From Burkholderia sp. 9120 (GTDB lineage: Bacteria > Pseudomonadota > Gammaproteobacteria > Burkholderiales > Burkholderiaceae), in the NCBI RefSeq assembly GCF_000745015.1, contig NZ_JQNA01000001.1, positions 1,674,001 to 1,738,000 of the forward strand: 64,000 bases of DNA, read 5' to 3'. The position numbers and the translations under genes are program-made. Position 1 is the stretch's first letter; every line of letters starts with the position of its first letter. Shown here one piece after another: positions 28,747 through 38,101 of the stretch. Under the pieces are notes generated by a model. That model searched no databases and had not been told where the DNA came from. It saw only the letters and a list, made by a program, of their open reading frames with translations.

Positions 28747-29811
28747 ATGATCGAAACCGACAAACTTGCCGCCGAGCGCATCATCGCGCCCACGCCCGTC
28801 TCGTCGAACGAAGAAGCGTTCGAGCGGGCGTTGCGTCCGCGCCAGCTCGACGAATATGTCGGGCAGGAAAAAGTGCGCGGCCAGCTGGAAATCTTCATCG
28901 AGGCCGCCAAGCGCCGCTCCGAATCGCTCGACCACGTGCTGATCTTCGGGCCGCCGGGCCTCGGCAAGACCACGCTCGCGCACATCATCGCGCGGGAAAT
29001 GGGCGTCAATCTGCGGCAAACGTCCGGTCCGGTGCTCGAACGCGCCGGCGATCTGGCCGCGCTGCTCACCAATCTCGAAGCCAACGACGTCCTGTTCATC
29101 GACGAAATCCACCGGCTCTCGCCGGTTGTCGAAGAAATTCTGTACCCGGCGTTGGAGGATTATCAGATCGACATCATGATCGGCGAAGGGCCAGCCGCGC
29201 GTAGCGTGAAGCTGGACCTGCAGCCGTTCACGCTGGTCGGCGCGACCACCCGTGCAGGCATGCTGACCAATCCGCTGCGCGACCGTTTCGGGATCGTCGC
29301 ACGGCTCGAGTTTTATAACGCCGAGGAATTGGCGCGCATCGTCACGCGTTCGGCCTCGCTGCTGAACGCGCAGATTCATCCTGATGGCGCAATCGAAATC
29401 GCCAGGCGCGCACGCGGTACGCCGCGGATCGCGAACCGCCTGCTGCGTCGCGTGCGTGATTTCGCCGAGGTGAAAGCCGACGGCAACATCACCGCACAAG
29501 TGGCCGACGCCGCGCTGAAAATGCTCGACGTCGACGCGGTCGGCTTCGACCTGATGGACCGCAAGCTGCTCGAAGCGATCCTGCACAAGTTCGACGGCGG
29601 CCCGGTTGGCGTCGACAATCTGGCGGCCGCTATCGGTGAAGAGCGCGACACGATCGAAGACGTGCTCGAACCGTATCTGATCCAGCAAGGTTTCCTGCAG
29701 CGCACGCCGCGCGGCCGCGTTGCGACGATGCTCACGTACCGGCATTTCGGGTTGGCCGCGCCGGACTCGTCGAGCGCGTTGCCGGGTATCTGGAATTCGG
29801 CTGCGACCTGA
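28747..29811 (+). CDS. ruvB: Holliday junction branch-migration helicase RuvB
   Basis: A 354-residue AAA+ motor that drives branch migration with RuvA. It has Walker [16 protein letters not shown] near residue 76, Walker [14 protein letters not shown], sensor 1 [11 protein letters not shown] and the arginine-finger region PLRDRFG. The C-terminal winged helix ends [20 protein letters not shown]. Length is normal. It converges with the histidine-phosphatase gene. Confidence 0.97.
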   Translation: MIETDKLAAERIIAPTPVSSNEEAFERALRPRQLDEYVGQEKVRGQLEIFIEAAKRRSESLDHVLIFGPPGLGKTTLAHIIAREMGVNLRQTSGPVLERAGDLAALLTNLEANDVLFIDEIHRLSPVVEEILYPALEDYQIDIMIGEGPAARSVKLDLQPFTLVGATTRAGMLTNPLRDRFGIVARLEFYNAEELARIVTRSASLLNAQIHPDGAIEIARRARGTPRIANRLLRRVRDFAEVKADGNITAQVADAALKMLDVDAVGFDLMDRKLLEAILHKFDGGPVGVDNLAAAIGEERDTIEDVLEPYLIQQGFLQRTPRGRVATMLTYRHFGLAAPDSSSALPGIWNSAAT

Positions 29812-29864
29812 GTCGGGGCATCAACCTGGAGCGCAGCCCTCGCTGTGCTCCGGCGCTCCTGCGC

Positions 29865-30536
29865 TTAACGGCCCGGTTCCGGGACCTTCTTGAAGGTGTC
29901 GTCCGAACTCGGCGCGTCGAGATGCGACACGTCCGCCCACGACACGATCGTCGCGCGGCCGCTGTCGAAATCCACCACATTCACACTCGTGTTGAGCAAC
30001 GCGTAATCGCGCGGCGCGTCGAGCGGCAAATCGCAGGCGAAACGGCGCACGCAATCCAGCACGCCGCCATGCGCGACACACGCAATCCGTCCACCGGGAT
30101 GCGCGGCGACCAGCGGTTCGATCGCATGCAATACGCGGTGGTAAAGCGTGCGTTGCGACTCGCCGTCCGGCGGCGCGAAGCCGGCGTCGCGTGTTTGCCA
30201 GTGCGCATATTCGTCGGGGAAACGCAGCGCGATCTCGTCGCTGTCATGGCCCTGGAACGCGCCGTACGAGCGCTCGCGCAGACCTTCGCGAAGCTGCAGG
30301 GGCAGGCCGAGCGCGTCCGCGATCGGCTGCGCGGTTTGCTGCGCGCGCTGCAGGTCGCTCGAATAGATCGCGTCGAGTCGCGCGCCCTGCTTCGCCTCGT
30401 CGGCCATACGACGCGCGAGACGTTGCGCCTGGGCCAGACCGGTCGTCGCCAGTGGAATGTCAATGTGACCTTGAATGCGCTTGATGCGGTTCCAATCGGT
30501 CTCGCCGTGCCGGATGAACAGAATCTGCGTGGTCAT
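29865..30536 (-). CDS. Histidine phosphatase family protein (GpmB/CobC-like)
   Basis: A 223-residue phosphatase of the phosphoglycerate-mutase superfamily. The phospho-His motif RHGETDW is at residues 9-15, the second Arg is in YSSDLQRAQQTAQ, the acid is in LRERSYGAFQGHD, and the second catalytic His is in IACVAHGGVLD. Whether it is a true mutase or a broad phosphatase is unclear. It is the last gene of tyrS-dtd-phosphatase; a 24-nt hairpin without a T-run lies at 29828-29851, in the gap to ruvB. Confidence 0.9.
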   Translation of the reverse strand: MTTQILFIRHGETDWNRIKRIQGHIDIPLATTGLAQAQRLARRMADEAKQGARLDAIYSSDLQRAQQTAQPIADALGLPLQLREGLRERSYGAFQGHDSDEIALRFPDEYAHWQTRDAGFAPPDGESQRTLYHRVLHAIEPLVAAHPGGRIACVAHGGVLDCVRRFACDLPLDAPRDYALLNTSVNVVDFDSGRATIVSWADVSHLDAPSSDDTFKKVPEPGR

Positions 30537-30657
30537 GGAATGAAAGTGGGCGCCATTCGCCGGTTATGCCGAACCGCTATTGTCGCAAAAAGCGGCTGGA
30601 GGGAGAGGCGAACGCAAGCGCGCCGCCGTGTTGCCAGGGACAAAAACTGCCGGTAAA

Positions 30658-31116
30658 TCAGGCGTTGGTCTGCAGCCAGAACGTGACCGGGCCGTCGTTG
30701 ACGAGCAACACCTGCATGTCGGCGCCGAACTCGCCGGTCTCGACGATCGGATGCTTGCCACGCGCGGCGGCAACGAAATAATCGAAGAGGCGCTTGCCCT
30801 CGTCCGGCGGTGCGGCCGGCGTAAAGCTGGGACGCAGGCCGCTGTTGGTGTCCGCAGCCAGCGTGAACTGCGACACGAGCAGCAAGCCGCCCGCGCGCCC
30901 GGCGCCGTCCAGATTCTGCACAGAGAGATTCATCTTGCCGGCCGCGTCGCTAAACACGCGGTAGCCGAGCACCTTGGCGAGCAGTCGGTCGGCGGCCGCC
31001 TCGGTGTCGCCGCGTTCGGCGCACACGAGCGCGAGCAAGCCCGCTTCGATCGCGCCGGTCACGCGGTCGGCCACGCGCACTTCCGCGCGCCGCACGCGTT
31101 GGATCAGCGCGATCAT
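30658..31116 (-). CDS. dtd: D-aminoacyl-tRNA deacylase
   Basis: A 152-residue chiral proofreading enzyme that hydrolyses D-aminoacyl-tRNAs, including D-Tyr-tRNA. Both family motifs are present: SQFTLAA near residue 81 (-SQxTLxA-) and the C-terminal NDGPVTFWL (-NxGPVT-), whose Gly-Pro pair forms the active-site gate. It lies 79 bp downstream of tyrS on the same strand, a sensible pairing, because TyrRS readily charges D-tyrosine. Confidence 0.96.
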   Translation of the reverse strand: MIALIQRVRRAEVRVADRVTGAIEAGLLALVCAERGDTEAAADRLLAKVLGYRVFSDAAGKMNLSVQNLDGAGRAGGLLLVSQFTLAADTNSGLRPSFTPAAPPDEGKRLFDYFVAAARGKHPIVETGEFGADMQVLLVNDGPVTFWLQTNA

Positions 31117-31195
31117 CGGCGCGACTCCGACTCTGGGTTTGACTCGCGCTGCAGCAGCGTTCGTGTCATTGCTGAGTGATTCCGATCGAGCGCGA

Positions 31196-32446
31196 TCAGG
31201 CCGTCAGCGTGACGCGTGCAAAACGGCGCTTACCGACCTGCACGGTGTACTCGCCCGCTTCGACCTTCAGCCCCTTGTCGGACACGGTCGCGCCGTCGAT
31301 CTTCACGCCGCCCTGCTCGATGTTGCGCAGCGCTTCGCTGGTCGACGGCACCAGGTTCGCCTGCTTGAGCAACTGGCCGATGGCGAGCGGCGCGCCCGCG
31401 AGCGTCACCGCCGGGATATCGTCCGGCACGCCGCCCTTCGCGCGATGGTTGAAGTCCTCGAGCGCACGCTCGGCATCAGCTTGCGAGTGGAAGCGCGCGA
31501 CGATCTCCTGACCGAGCATCACCTTGAAATCGCGCGGATTGCGGCCCGCTTCGATCTCTTTCCTGAAGCCGGCGATCTCGTCTATCGGGCGGAACGACAG
31601 CAGTTCGAAGTAACGCCACATCAGCACGTCGGAAATGCTCATCAGCTTGCCGAACATATCTGTCGGCTTTTCGCTAATGCCGATGTAGTTGTTCTTCGAC
31701 TTCGACATCTTTTCGACGCCGTCGAGCCCTTCGAGCAGCGGCATGGTCAAAATGCACTGCTGTTCCTGGCCGTACTGCTTCTGCAACTCACGGCCCACCA
31801 GCAGGTTGAACTTCTGGTCGGTGCCGCCGAGTTCGAGGTCGGCGTTCAGCGCGACCGAGTCGTAGCCTTGCATCAGCGGGTACAGGAGCTCGTGGATCGA
31901 GATCGGCACGCCGCCCTGGAAGCGCTTGGTGAAATCTTCGCGCTCGAGAATACGCGCCACCGTGTAACGCGATGCGAGCTTGATCATGCCGTCGGCGCCG
32001 AGCGGCATCGACCATTCGCTGTTGTAGCGGATCTCGGTCTTATCGCGATCGAGCACCAGCGCGGCCTGCTCGAAATACGTCTTCGCGTTCGATTCGATCT
32101 GTTCGCGCGTGAGCGGCGGCCGCGTGGCGTTGCGGCCCGACGGATCGCCGATCAGCGACGTGAAATCGCCGATCAGGAAAATCACCGTGTGGCCGAGGTC
32201 CTGCAACTGGCGCATCTTGTTCAACACGACCGTATGGCCGATATGGATGTCCGGCGCGGTCGGATCGAGCCCGAGCTTGATACGCAGCGGCTTGCCGCTC
32301 GCGGCGCTCTTCGCGAGCTTTTGCGCGAATTCGTCTTCGATCAGCAGTTCGTCGACACCGCGTTTGGTGACGGCGAGCGCGTGATGAACTTCGTCGGTGA
32401 GCGGAAGGACGGCAGCGGGGTTAGGCTTGGTGGACTCGGTGCTCAT
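31196..32446 (-). CDS. tyrS: Tyrosyl-tRNA synthetase
   Basis: A 416-residue class I synthetase. The HIGH motif is in [18 protein letters not shown], and the KMSKS motif is in [16 protein letters not shown]; a C-terminal S4-like RNA-binding domain ([19 protein letters not shown]) completes it. It is the TyrZ-like bacterial subgroup with the S4 domain. I chose ATG 32446 ([10 protein letters not shown]) since the upstream open frame is not homologous. It is divergent from anmK across about 215 bp. Confidence 0.96.
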   Translation of the reverse strand: MSTESTKPNPAAVLPLTDEVHHALAVTKRGVDELLIEDEFAQKLAKSAASGKPLRIKLGLDPTAPDIHIGHTVVLNKMRQLQDLGHTVIFLIGDFTSLIGDPSGRNATRPPLTREQIESNAKTYFEQAALVLDRDKTEIRYNSEWSMPLGADGMIKLASRYTVARILEREDFTKRFQGGVPISIHELLYPLMQGYDSVALNADLELGGTDQKFNLLVGRELQKQYGQEQQCILTMPLLEGLDGVEKMSKSKNNYIGISEKPTDMFGKLMSISDVLMWRYFELLSFRPIDEIAGFRKEIEAGRNPRDFKVMLGQEIVARFHSQADAERALEDFNHRAKGGVPDDIPAVTLAGAPLAIGQLLKQANLVPSTSEALRNIEQGGVKIDGATVSDKGLKVEAGEYTVQVGKRRFARVTLTA

Positions 32447-32663
32447 GCTGGAAACTTGAAGTCGCGAAAAAAAAGAGATTGTCCCATAGATGCGCGCCGC
32501 CGCGCCCACTGGCGCCGTCGCAAGCGGCCCGGCGGTGCGCGATTTCTGCACATTTTCCGCGCGACGTGCCCGGCTGTTGGCATCACGGCGCTTTATATTC
32601 GACCGCGCTTCGCGGGATAATCTGCTACAACCAATCGCAACGAACCTCGACAGGAGCAGCAAC

Positions 32664-33794
32664 GTGGCGCAAGACACCGCAGACGGCGTCTACCTTGGAT
32701 TGATGTCCGGCACGAGCATGGACGGTGTGGACGGCGTGGCCGTGAGATTTGCCGAAGGCAAGGCGCCCGTGGTGCTGGCCGAGGCGTTCGTCGGCTTCGC
32801 AGCGGGCCTGCGCGACGCGTTGTTCGCGCTGCAGCAGCCCGGCGACAACGAGATCGAACGCGAAGCCCTGGCCGCCAACGCGCTCGCCACCCGCTACACG
32901 GTGTGCTGCCACGAACTGCTGCGCGAAAGCCGCGTGTCCGCCACGGAAGTGCGCGCGATCGGGGTACACGGGCAGACGGTGCGGCATCGGCCGGAAAAGG
33001 GCTATACGCGGCAGATCAACAACCCGGCGCTGCTCGCGGAAATGATGCATATCGACGTGATCGCCGACTTCCGCAGCCGCGACGTCGCGGCCGGCGGCCA
33101 GGGCGCGCCGCTGGTGCCGGCGTTTCACGCCACGGTGTTCGGCGCGAAGAACGAAACCCGGGTGGTCTGCAATCTTGGCGGGATCAGCAACATCACGGTT
33201 CTCAATGCGACAGGCGGCGTGCGCGGCTTCGACTGCGGGCCGGCGAACGCGCTGCTCGACGAGTGGGCGCAGCGCCATCTCGGCAAGCCTTTCGACGAAA
33301 ACGGCCATTTCGCGGCCGGCGGCCAGGTGGATCGCACGTTGCTGAATGCGCTGCTTGATGAGCCATTTTTCGCGCAGCAACCGCCCAAAAGTACGGGGCG
33401 TGACCTGTTCAACCCCGAATGGCTCGATGCGAAGCTCCAGCCGTTCGCCTCGCTTGCCCCGGCCGATGTGCAAGCGACGCTTGTCGCACTGACCGCGGTG
33501 ACGGTGGCGCGTGAAATCGAGCGGCATGCATCGGATGCCAAGGCGGTCTATGTGTGTGGCGGCGGCGCGCGCAATCCTGAGATTCTGAAAGCGCTGCAGC
33601 AGGCGTTGGAGGACAGCGGCGTGAGCGGCGTCCCGGTGATGACGACCGACGCGCTCGGCGTCCCGCCGAGCCAGGTCGAGCCGCTGGCCTTCGCGTGGCT
33701 GGCCATGCGCTGCGTGGCGCGGCTGCCGGGCAACCTGCCGGCGGTCACAGGCGCGGCAGCGGCACGCGTGCTGGGCGCGATCTACCCGCGCTGA
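32664..33794 (+). CDS. anmK: Anhydro-N-acetylmuramic acid kinase
   Basis: A 376-residue sugar kinase of peptidoglycan recycling that cleaves and phosphorylates 1,6-anhydro-MurNAc to MurNAc-6-phosphate. The family opening [18 protein letters not shown] is near residue 12; further blocks are [41 protein letters not shown] and [14 protein letters not shown]. The start is GTG at 32664 with AGGAGCAGC upstream. The frame is open much further upstream, but that part is not homologous. Confidence 0.95.
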   Translation: MAQDTADGVYLGLMSGTSMDGVDGVAVRFAEGKAPVVLAEAFVGFAAGLRDALFALQQPGDNEIEREALAANALATRYTVCCHELLRESRVSATEVRAIGVHGQTVRHRPEKGYTRQINNPALLAEMMHIDVIADFRSRDVAAGGQGAPLVPAFHATVFGAKNETRVVCNLGGISNITVLNATGGVRGFDCGPANALLDEWAQRHLGKPFDENGHFAAGGQVDRTLLNALLDEPFFAQQPPKSTGRDLFNPEWLDAKLQPFASLAPADVQATLVALTAVTVAREIERHASDAKAVYVCGGGARNPEILKALQQALEDSGVSGVPVMTTDALGVPPSQVEPLAFAWLAMRCVARLPGNLPAVTGAAAARVLGAIYPR

Positions 33795-33855
33795 ATTGCG
33801 TACGCGCAAATCAACGCGGCGGTGTAGCGCACACGTACGCGTAGGTGCAGACAAT

Positions 33856-33883
33856 AAAAAACGGGGCCGAGGCCCCGTTTTTT
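33856..33883. terminator. Bidirectional terminator between anmK and erpA
   Basis: AAAAAACGGGGCC (33856-33868) and GGCCCCGTTTTTT (33871-33883) form a 13-bp stem with a two-base loop. It ends both converging genes. Confidence 0.88.
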
Positions 33884-33914
33884 ATTCGTACAACTCGCGC
33901 TCAGGCCGCAGCAA

Positions 33915-34280
33915 TCACACCGAGAACGACGAGCCGCAACCGCAGGTGGTCGAAGCGTTCGGGTTCTTGATGACGAACTGCGCGCCGTTGATGTCGTCCT
34001 TGTAGTCGATCTCAGCGCCAACCAGATACTGGTAGCTCATCGAATCGATCAGCAACTGGACGCCGCTCTTGTTCATGACGGTGTCGTCTTCGTTGACGGC
34101 TTCGTCGAACGTAAAACCGTACTGAAAGCCCGAGCAGCCGCCGCCTTGCACGAACACGCGCAATTTCAGCTCCGCATTGCCTTCTTCTTCGATCAGTTGC
34201 TTGACCTTGTCAGCCGCTGCGTCGGTAAAAACGAAGGGGGCGGGCATTTCGGTCACGGGTGTTTCGGTGACTGCGTTCAT
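33915..34280 (-). CDS. erpA: Iron-sulfur cluster insertion protein ErpA
   Basis: A 121-residue A-type carrier that delivers Fe-S clusters to client enzymes. The three cluster-binding cysteines are visible in [11 protein letters not shown] near residue 51 and CGCGSSF near the end, the A-type carrier pattern. Length is usual. It is convergent with anmK and lies downstream of the rplM-rpsI operon on the same strand but behind its terminator, so it has its own promoter. Confidence 0.95.
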   Translation of the reverse strand: MNAVTETPVTEMPAPFVFTDAAADKVKQLIEEEGNAELKLRVFVQGGGCSGFQYGFTFDEAVNEDDTVMNKSGVQLLIDSMSYQYLVGAEIDYKDDINGAQFVIKNPNASTTCGCGSSFSV

Positions 34281-34518
34281 TCGGACTCTCCAAAAAGCTT
34301 CTAGCCGCTATTGTAGGGCTGATCTCAATATCGTGCTTAACCCCACAGAATCAATGGGTTCTTCCCGAGGAATCGAGCGGGAGCGCGGCTTGGCGTCGCC
34401 ACCCGGTTCGAATCGCGCAAAGCGCCGCAGCGCGGCAGCCCAATTTGCTGCGACCGGACAGCGCGACGGAGCCGCGGAGCCAGCCAACGGAGAAACCACC
34501 AAACGGCGAAGCTATAAA

Positions 34519-34552
34519 AAAAGCCGCCTTCGCGAAAGCGTTGGCGGCTTTT
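34519..34552 (-). terminator. Terminator of the rplM-rpsI operon
   Basis: AAAAGCCGCC and GGCGGCTTTT form a 10-bp stem around a 14-nt loop; on the minus strand the downstream side reads as a run of T. It lies about 40 bp after the rpsI stop. The remaining part of the 34281-34592 gap holds the erpA promoter region; no gene was seen. Confidence 0.8.
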
Positions 34553-34592
34553 GCAGCGCACCGGCCCGAGAGCCGGCTCGCACCCGAAACGA

Positions 34593-34985
34593 TTAACGCT
34601 TCGAGAATTGCTTCCGGCGACGTGCCTTGTGGAAGCCGACCTTCTTACGTTCGACTTCACGAGCGTCACGCGTCACGAAGCCAGCCTTCGACAGTTCCGG
34701 CTTCAGCGTTGCGTCGTAGTCCATCAGCGCGCGGGTGATGCCGTGGCGAACCGCACCGGCTTGACCCGTTTCACCGCCACCGTTCACGTTGACTTTGATG
34801 TCGAACGTGACGCCGTGGTTCGTGAGTTCCAGCGGCTGACGCACGATCATCAGCGACGTTTCGCGCGAGAAGTAATCGGCGATAGGCTTGCCGTTCACAA
34901 TGATGTCGCCCTTGCCTGCCTTGATGAAGACGCGTGCGACGGCGCTCTTGCGGCGGCCCGTGCCGTAATTCCAGTTACCGATCAT
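34593..34985 (-). CDS. rpsI: 30S ribosomal protein S9
   Basis: A 130-residue small-subunit protein whose C-terminal tail touches the P-site tRNA. It opens [20 protein letters not shown] and ends [19 protein letters not shown], the conserved basic tail. Length and motifs are standard. It lies 11 bp after rplM. Confidence 0.98.
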   Translation of the reverse strand: MIGNWNYGTGRRKSAVARVFIKAGKGDIIVNGKPIADYFSRETSLMIVRQPLELTNHGVTFDIKVNVNGGGETGQAGAVRHGITRALMDYDATLKPELSKAGFVTRDAREVERKKVGFHKARRRKQFSKR

Positions 34986-34996
34986 GTGGGCTCCCC

Positions 34997-35425
34997 TTAG
35001 ATCTCGAGCGCTTTCGGCTGTTGCGCCGAATGCGGATGCGTTGCTTCAGCGTAGACCTTCAGCTTCTTGATCATCGCGTAGCCGAGCGGACCCTTCGGCA
35101 GCATGCCCTTGACCGCTTTCTCGAGCGCACGGCCCGGGAAGCGTTCTTGCATCTTGCTGAACGTCGTTTCATAAATACCGCCCGGGTAGCCCGAGTGGCG
35201 ATAGTACTTCTTGTCAGTAGCCTTGTTGCCCGTGACTCTCAACTTACCCGTGTTGATAACGATGATGAAATCACCGGTGTCGACGTGCGGAGTGAATTCA
35301 GGCTTGTGCTTGCCGCGAAGACGGAGTGCCACTTCGCTGGCGACACGCCCGAGAACCTTATCCGTCGCGTCAATCACGTACCATTCACGCGTAACCTCAT
35401 GGGCTTTTGCGGAAAACGTCTTCAT
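34997..35425 (-). CDS. rplM: 50S ribosomal protein L13
   Basis: A 142-residue early-assembly large-subunit protein. Family blocks are [52 protein letters not shown] and the [17 protein letters not shown] segment. It heads the rplM-rpsI operon. The leader is about 115 nt long, from the promoter at 35547-35576, and may be the site of autoregulation by ribosomal protein, as in other bacteria. Confidence 0.98.
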   Translation of the reverse strand: MKTFSAKAHEVTREWYVIDATDKVLGRVASEVALRLRGKHKPEFTPHVDTGDFIIVINTGKLRVTGNKATDKKYYRHSGYPGGIYETTFSKMQERFPGRALEKAVKGMLPKGPLGYAMIKKLKVYAEATHPHSAQQPKALEI

Positions 35426-35546
35426 GATCGATCCAAAAAAAATGCTGCGCCCAATGTGTTTTTTCCTGCTTGTAGTGTGCGCATCGAGGCGCGTGCAGGC
35501 TCTCCCTAGTTCTTCCTCCGCGGGCGCGGATGCGGAAAAGCCTTGA

Positions 35547-35576
35547 ATTATAATGGAATTTCCTTCCGCAAGTCAA
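35547..35576 (-). promoter_or_regulatory. Sigma70-type promoter of rplM-rpsI
   Basis: On the minus strand TTGACT (35571-35576) is followed after 18 bp by a perfect TATAAT (35547-35552). It points at rplM, about 120 bp away, and is strong enough for a ribosomal protein operon. Confidence 0.75.
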
Positions 35577-35706
35577 AACGTGCGGGAGTTTGCCGGAAAT
35601 ATCCGTCGATTTGCGGGCCAGACCGGCGTGATTTGATGCGCTTTGGCGTCTATCCGAGCAAAACGGCGCGAGGACGGGGCAGGCATACGAGCGCAAAACA
35701 CGGGCG

Positions 35707-35795
35707 AAAAAAAACCCGAACGAGCGGTTCGGGTTTAATCCACCAAAGGAGGAGGTGGAGGAGACAGCGGAGGTTGCGCAACTGCTGCAACCGAT
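35707..35795 (-). ncRNA. Predicted small RNA with an anti-Shine-Dalgarno loop
   Basis: A candidate transcript of about 89 nt. On the minus strand it has a sigma70-like promoter, TTGCGT - 17 bp - TATAAT, then three hairpins. The first has stem GGTTGC/GCAACC (35787-35792 and 35772-35777). The second has stem CCACC/GGTGG (35754-35758 and 35740-35744) and loop UCCUCCUUU, the exact complement of AAAGGAGGA. The third is an intrinsic terminator, AAACCCGAAC/GUUCGGGUUU, followed by a run of eight T (plus strand 35707-35714). A single-stranded CU-rich link sits between hairpins one and two. It resembles in design the CCUCCUCC-loop RNAs known from alphaproteobacteria, but identity is not claimed. No protein is encoded here. 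Confidence 0.7.
35712..35736 (-). terminator. Terminator of the predicted small RNA
   Basis: AAACCCGAAC (35712-35721) and GTTCGGGTTT (35727-35736) pair over 10 bp with loop GAGCG. Eight A on the plus strand, which are T in the minus-strand direction of transcription, follow at 35707-35714. Confidence 0.8.
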
Positions 35796-35802
35796 GGAAA
35801 CG

Positions 35803-35831
35803 ATTATATGAGGCACCCTTGTGCGACGCAA
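35803..35831 (-). promoter_or_regulatory. Sigma70-type promoter of the predicted small RNA
   Basis: On the minus strand TTGCGT (35826-35831) lies exactly 17 bp before a perfect TATAAT (35803-35808). Transcription would begin near 35795. The sequence from here to the OsmC gene (35832-36128) holds no gene that I can support, but is AT-richer than its surroundings around 35870-35925. Confidence 0.7.
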
Positions 35832-36128
35832 GAACATTTGCATTGTGAAACGCGATTTCACAGTGTGACAATTGAGCCACAACAATAAAAATCTCAAAAT
35901 TCCCTTATAAATCAATAGATAAACCGCTCTCACCCCTCGTTTCGAACAGACATCGCCTAGAGTAAAACCCCTAAAACGATCAGGGCATTCCCGAATCGGC
36001 TGAACATGCGGCGGCGCAACACGCAAGCCGTCATTACGCATAAGTTCCGGCCAAAGTCGCCTCGGGCGAATCCGCAAACCCCGGGCTACAATGCCGTCTC
36101 GATATTGCGCAGCGCGGTGGAGCACAGC

Positions 36129-36551
36129 ATGGAATGCAAAGTAAGCTGGATGGGGCAAGACGGCATGGCGTTCGCGGCCGAAACGGGTAGCGGCCATCTG
36201 GTGGCCATGGACGGCGCGCCCGAGGGCGGCGGCCGCAATCTGGCGCCGCGTCCGATGGAAATGGTGCTGCTCGGCACGGGCGGCTGCACGGCGTACGACG
36301 TCGTGATGATCCTGAAGAAAAGCCGCCAGGAAATCGCCGGCTGCTCAGTGACGCTGAAGGCCGAGCGCGCCAGCGAAGATCCGAAGGTTTTCACCAGGAT
36401 TCATTTTCACTTCACGGTGACCGGCAAGAACCTGAACCCGGCCACTGTGGAACGCGCAATCAATCTGTCGCACGATAAATACTGCTCGGCGTCGATCATG
36501 ATCGCGAAGACCGCTGAACTGACGCACTCGTTCGACATCGTCGCGGGCTGA
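36129..36551 (+). CDS. OsmC-family peroxidase-like protein
   Basis: A 140-residue protein of the OsmC/Ohr fold. The two redox cysteines are visible in LLGTGGCTAYDVVMILKK near residue 59 and HDKYCSASIMIAKTAE near residue 121, both on the expected helices. It most resembles the YhfA-like OsmC branch, whose role in peroxide reduction is inferred. I chose ATG 36129 (MECKVSWMG), where the fold begins. It ends before the bidirectional terminator shared with rnpB. Confidence 0.9.
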   Translation: MECKVSWMGQDGMAFAAETGSGHLVAMDGAPEGGGRNLAPRPMEMVLLGTGGCTAYDVVMILKKSRQEIAGCSVTLKAERASEDPKVFTRIHFHFTVTGKNLNPATVERAINLSHDKYCSASIMIAKTAELTHSFDIVAG

Positions 36552-36651
36552 GCGCGAACTCGGCGCAGCGGCGTAAAAGTGCAGCACGAGCAAACCCGCA
36601 CCGTGCGCTGACCGCCGGATCGGCGAGCGGGTAAAACCCGCGCCGCAAAAG

Positions 36652-36686
36652 AAAATGCCGACGTCCTGACGGACGCCGGCATTTTT
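36652..36686. terminator. Bidirectional terminator between the OsmC gene and rnpB
   Basis: AAAATGCCG-A-CGTCC and GGACG-C-CGGCATTTT form a long stem with one mismatch and loop TGAC; A and T runs flank both sides. It ends the OsmC transcript on the plus strand and rnpB on the minus strand. Confidence 0.8.
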
Positions 36687-36695
36687 TGTTTGGGT

Positions 36696-37113
<418 letters not shown>

Positions 37114-37253
37114 GCCGGATTTTAACACCTGTGGGACGGATGCTCCGCATCGGCGGTCGAAATAGCCAGGTGGACAAGGCCACACGGGCGCGCTTTCGCG
37201 GCGTCGCCGGACATTTTCGACGTCCGTTACCACGCCACACCACGCATTTGGAT

Positions 37254-38081
37254 TTAACGAATTCGTCGTCCGGAACGAAATACTGAAGCGTCGTCGTAGA
37301 ACGCGGGCGCTTCGTTGTCAGGCCACCAGCCCGGAATGCCCAGCACAGGGAGCGGCGCGAACATACGGCTCGTCAACGCTTCGGTGTTCAGCAGCGCCGT
37401 GCCGACTGATGCGTCCAGCCAGGCGTTTCGCTCTATGACGTCCCAATCGAAATACTCGGGCGGCACGTCGACGATCCACGCGTGCCCCGTGCAGGCCTTG
37501 AACGGCGCGATCAGTTTTTCCAGCAACGCATGACCGAAGCAGCGCACTTCGCAGCTAGCGCCCCACGCGTCACGCCGGGCGACCAGCAGCGTCTGCCAGT
37601 CGAAACCTCGCAGCGCGTTGCTCAACACCGGATCGGCACATGCAAACAGCAACGCGTTTTCATCGAACAAAGTCAGCGTATCGCGCACGCCGCCGCGGGT
37701 TGGACCGACGCCCAACACGTCGATGGCCGCCGACTGCCGCGCGTTCAGCGCCGCCTTGATCCGCGGAAACGCAAACCACATCGACGCGTTGAAGAAGTCG
37801 TGCAGATTGTGGCGCGTCGGCACGCAGCCCGTCGCCGAGATATGCGCCTCGTATGACGCGCCGGGCGGCAGATCGTCTTGCGCGATGAACGCGAGGCGCT
37901 CGCCGCGCCCCGTGGTTTGCCCCATCACGGCGGCGTCGGCGTTCATTTCAGCGAGCAATGCCGTGTAGCTCGTTAGCGCGGCCTGCTGCCAACGCTCGCC
38001 GCGCCCGGCAAACTGCGCGAACCACGGCATCGACCAGTCGATCCCGGCGAAGCCCGCGCGCTGAACCTCGCTCACCTGCAT
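37254..38081 (-). CDS. DUF3025 domain-containing protein
   Basis: A soluble protein of up to 275 residues. Conserved DUF3025 blocks are visible: YEAHISATGCVPTRHNLHDF, FNASMWFAFPRIKAALNARQ, TLFDENALLFACADP and CRCFGHAL-like EVRCFGHALLEKL. The start is uncertain: ATG 38081 lies just after the pyrC stop, while TTG codons inside the pyrC end are possible and would overlap it. The tight link with pyrC suggests co-transcription. No function is known to me. Confidence 0.8.
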   Translation of the reverse strand: MQVSEVQRAGFAGIDWSMPWFAQFAGRGERWQQAALTSYTALLAEMNADAAVMGQTTGRGERLAFIAQDDLPPGASYEAHISATGCVPTRHNLHDFFNASMWFAFPRIKAALNARQSAAIDVLGVGPTRGGVRDTLTLFDENALLFACADPVLSNALRGFDWQTLLVARRDAWGASCEVRCFGHALLEKLIAPFKACTGHAWIVDVPPEYFDWDVIERNAWLDASVGTALLNTEALTSRMFAPLPVLGIPGWWPDNEAPAFYDDASVFRSGRRIR

Positions 38082-38101
38082 GGAACTCAACGCCGGCAAG
38101 C

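Noticed and set aside
29828..29851. Terminator between ruvB and the phosphatase gene
   Set aside because: The 10-bp stem has one mismatch and no T-run on either side, so it was only noted within a gene entry.
35650..35880. 76-codon minus-strand frame across the predicted small RNA
   Set aside because: It begins upstream of the promoter, lacks a ribosome binding site and runs through the terminator hairpin, so it is not a gene.
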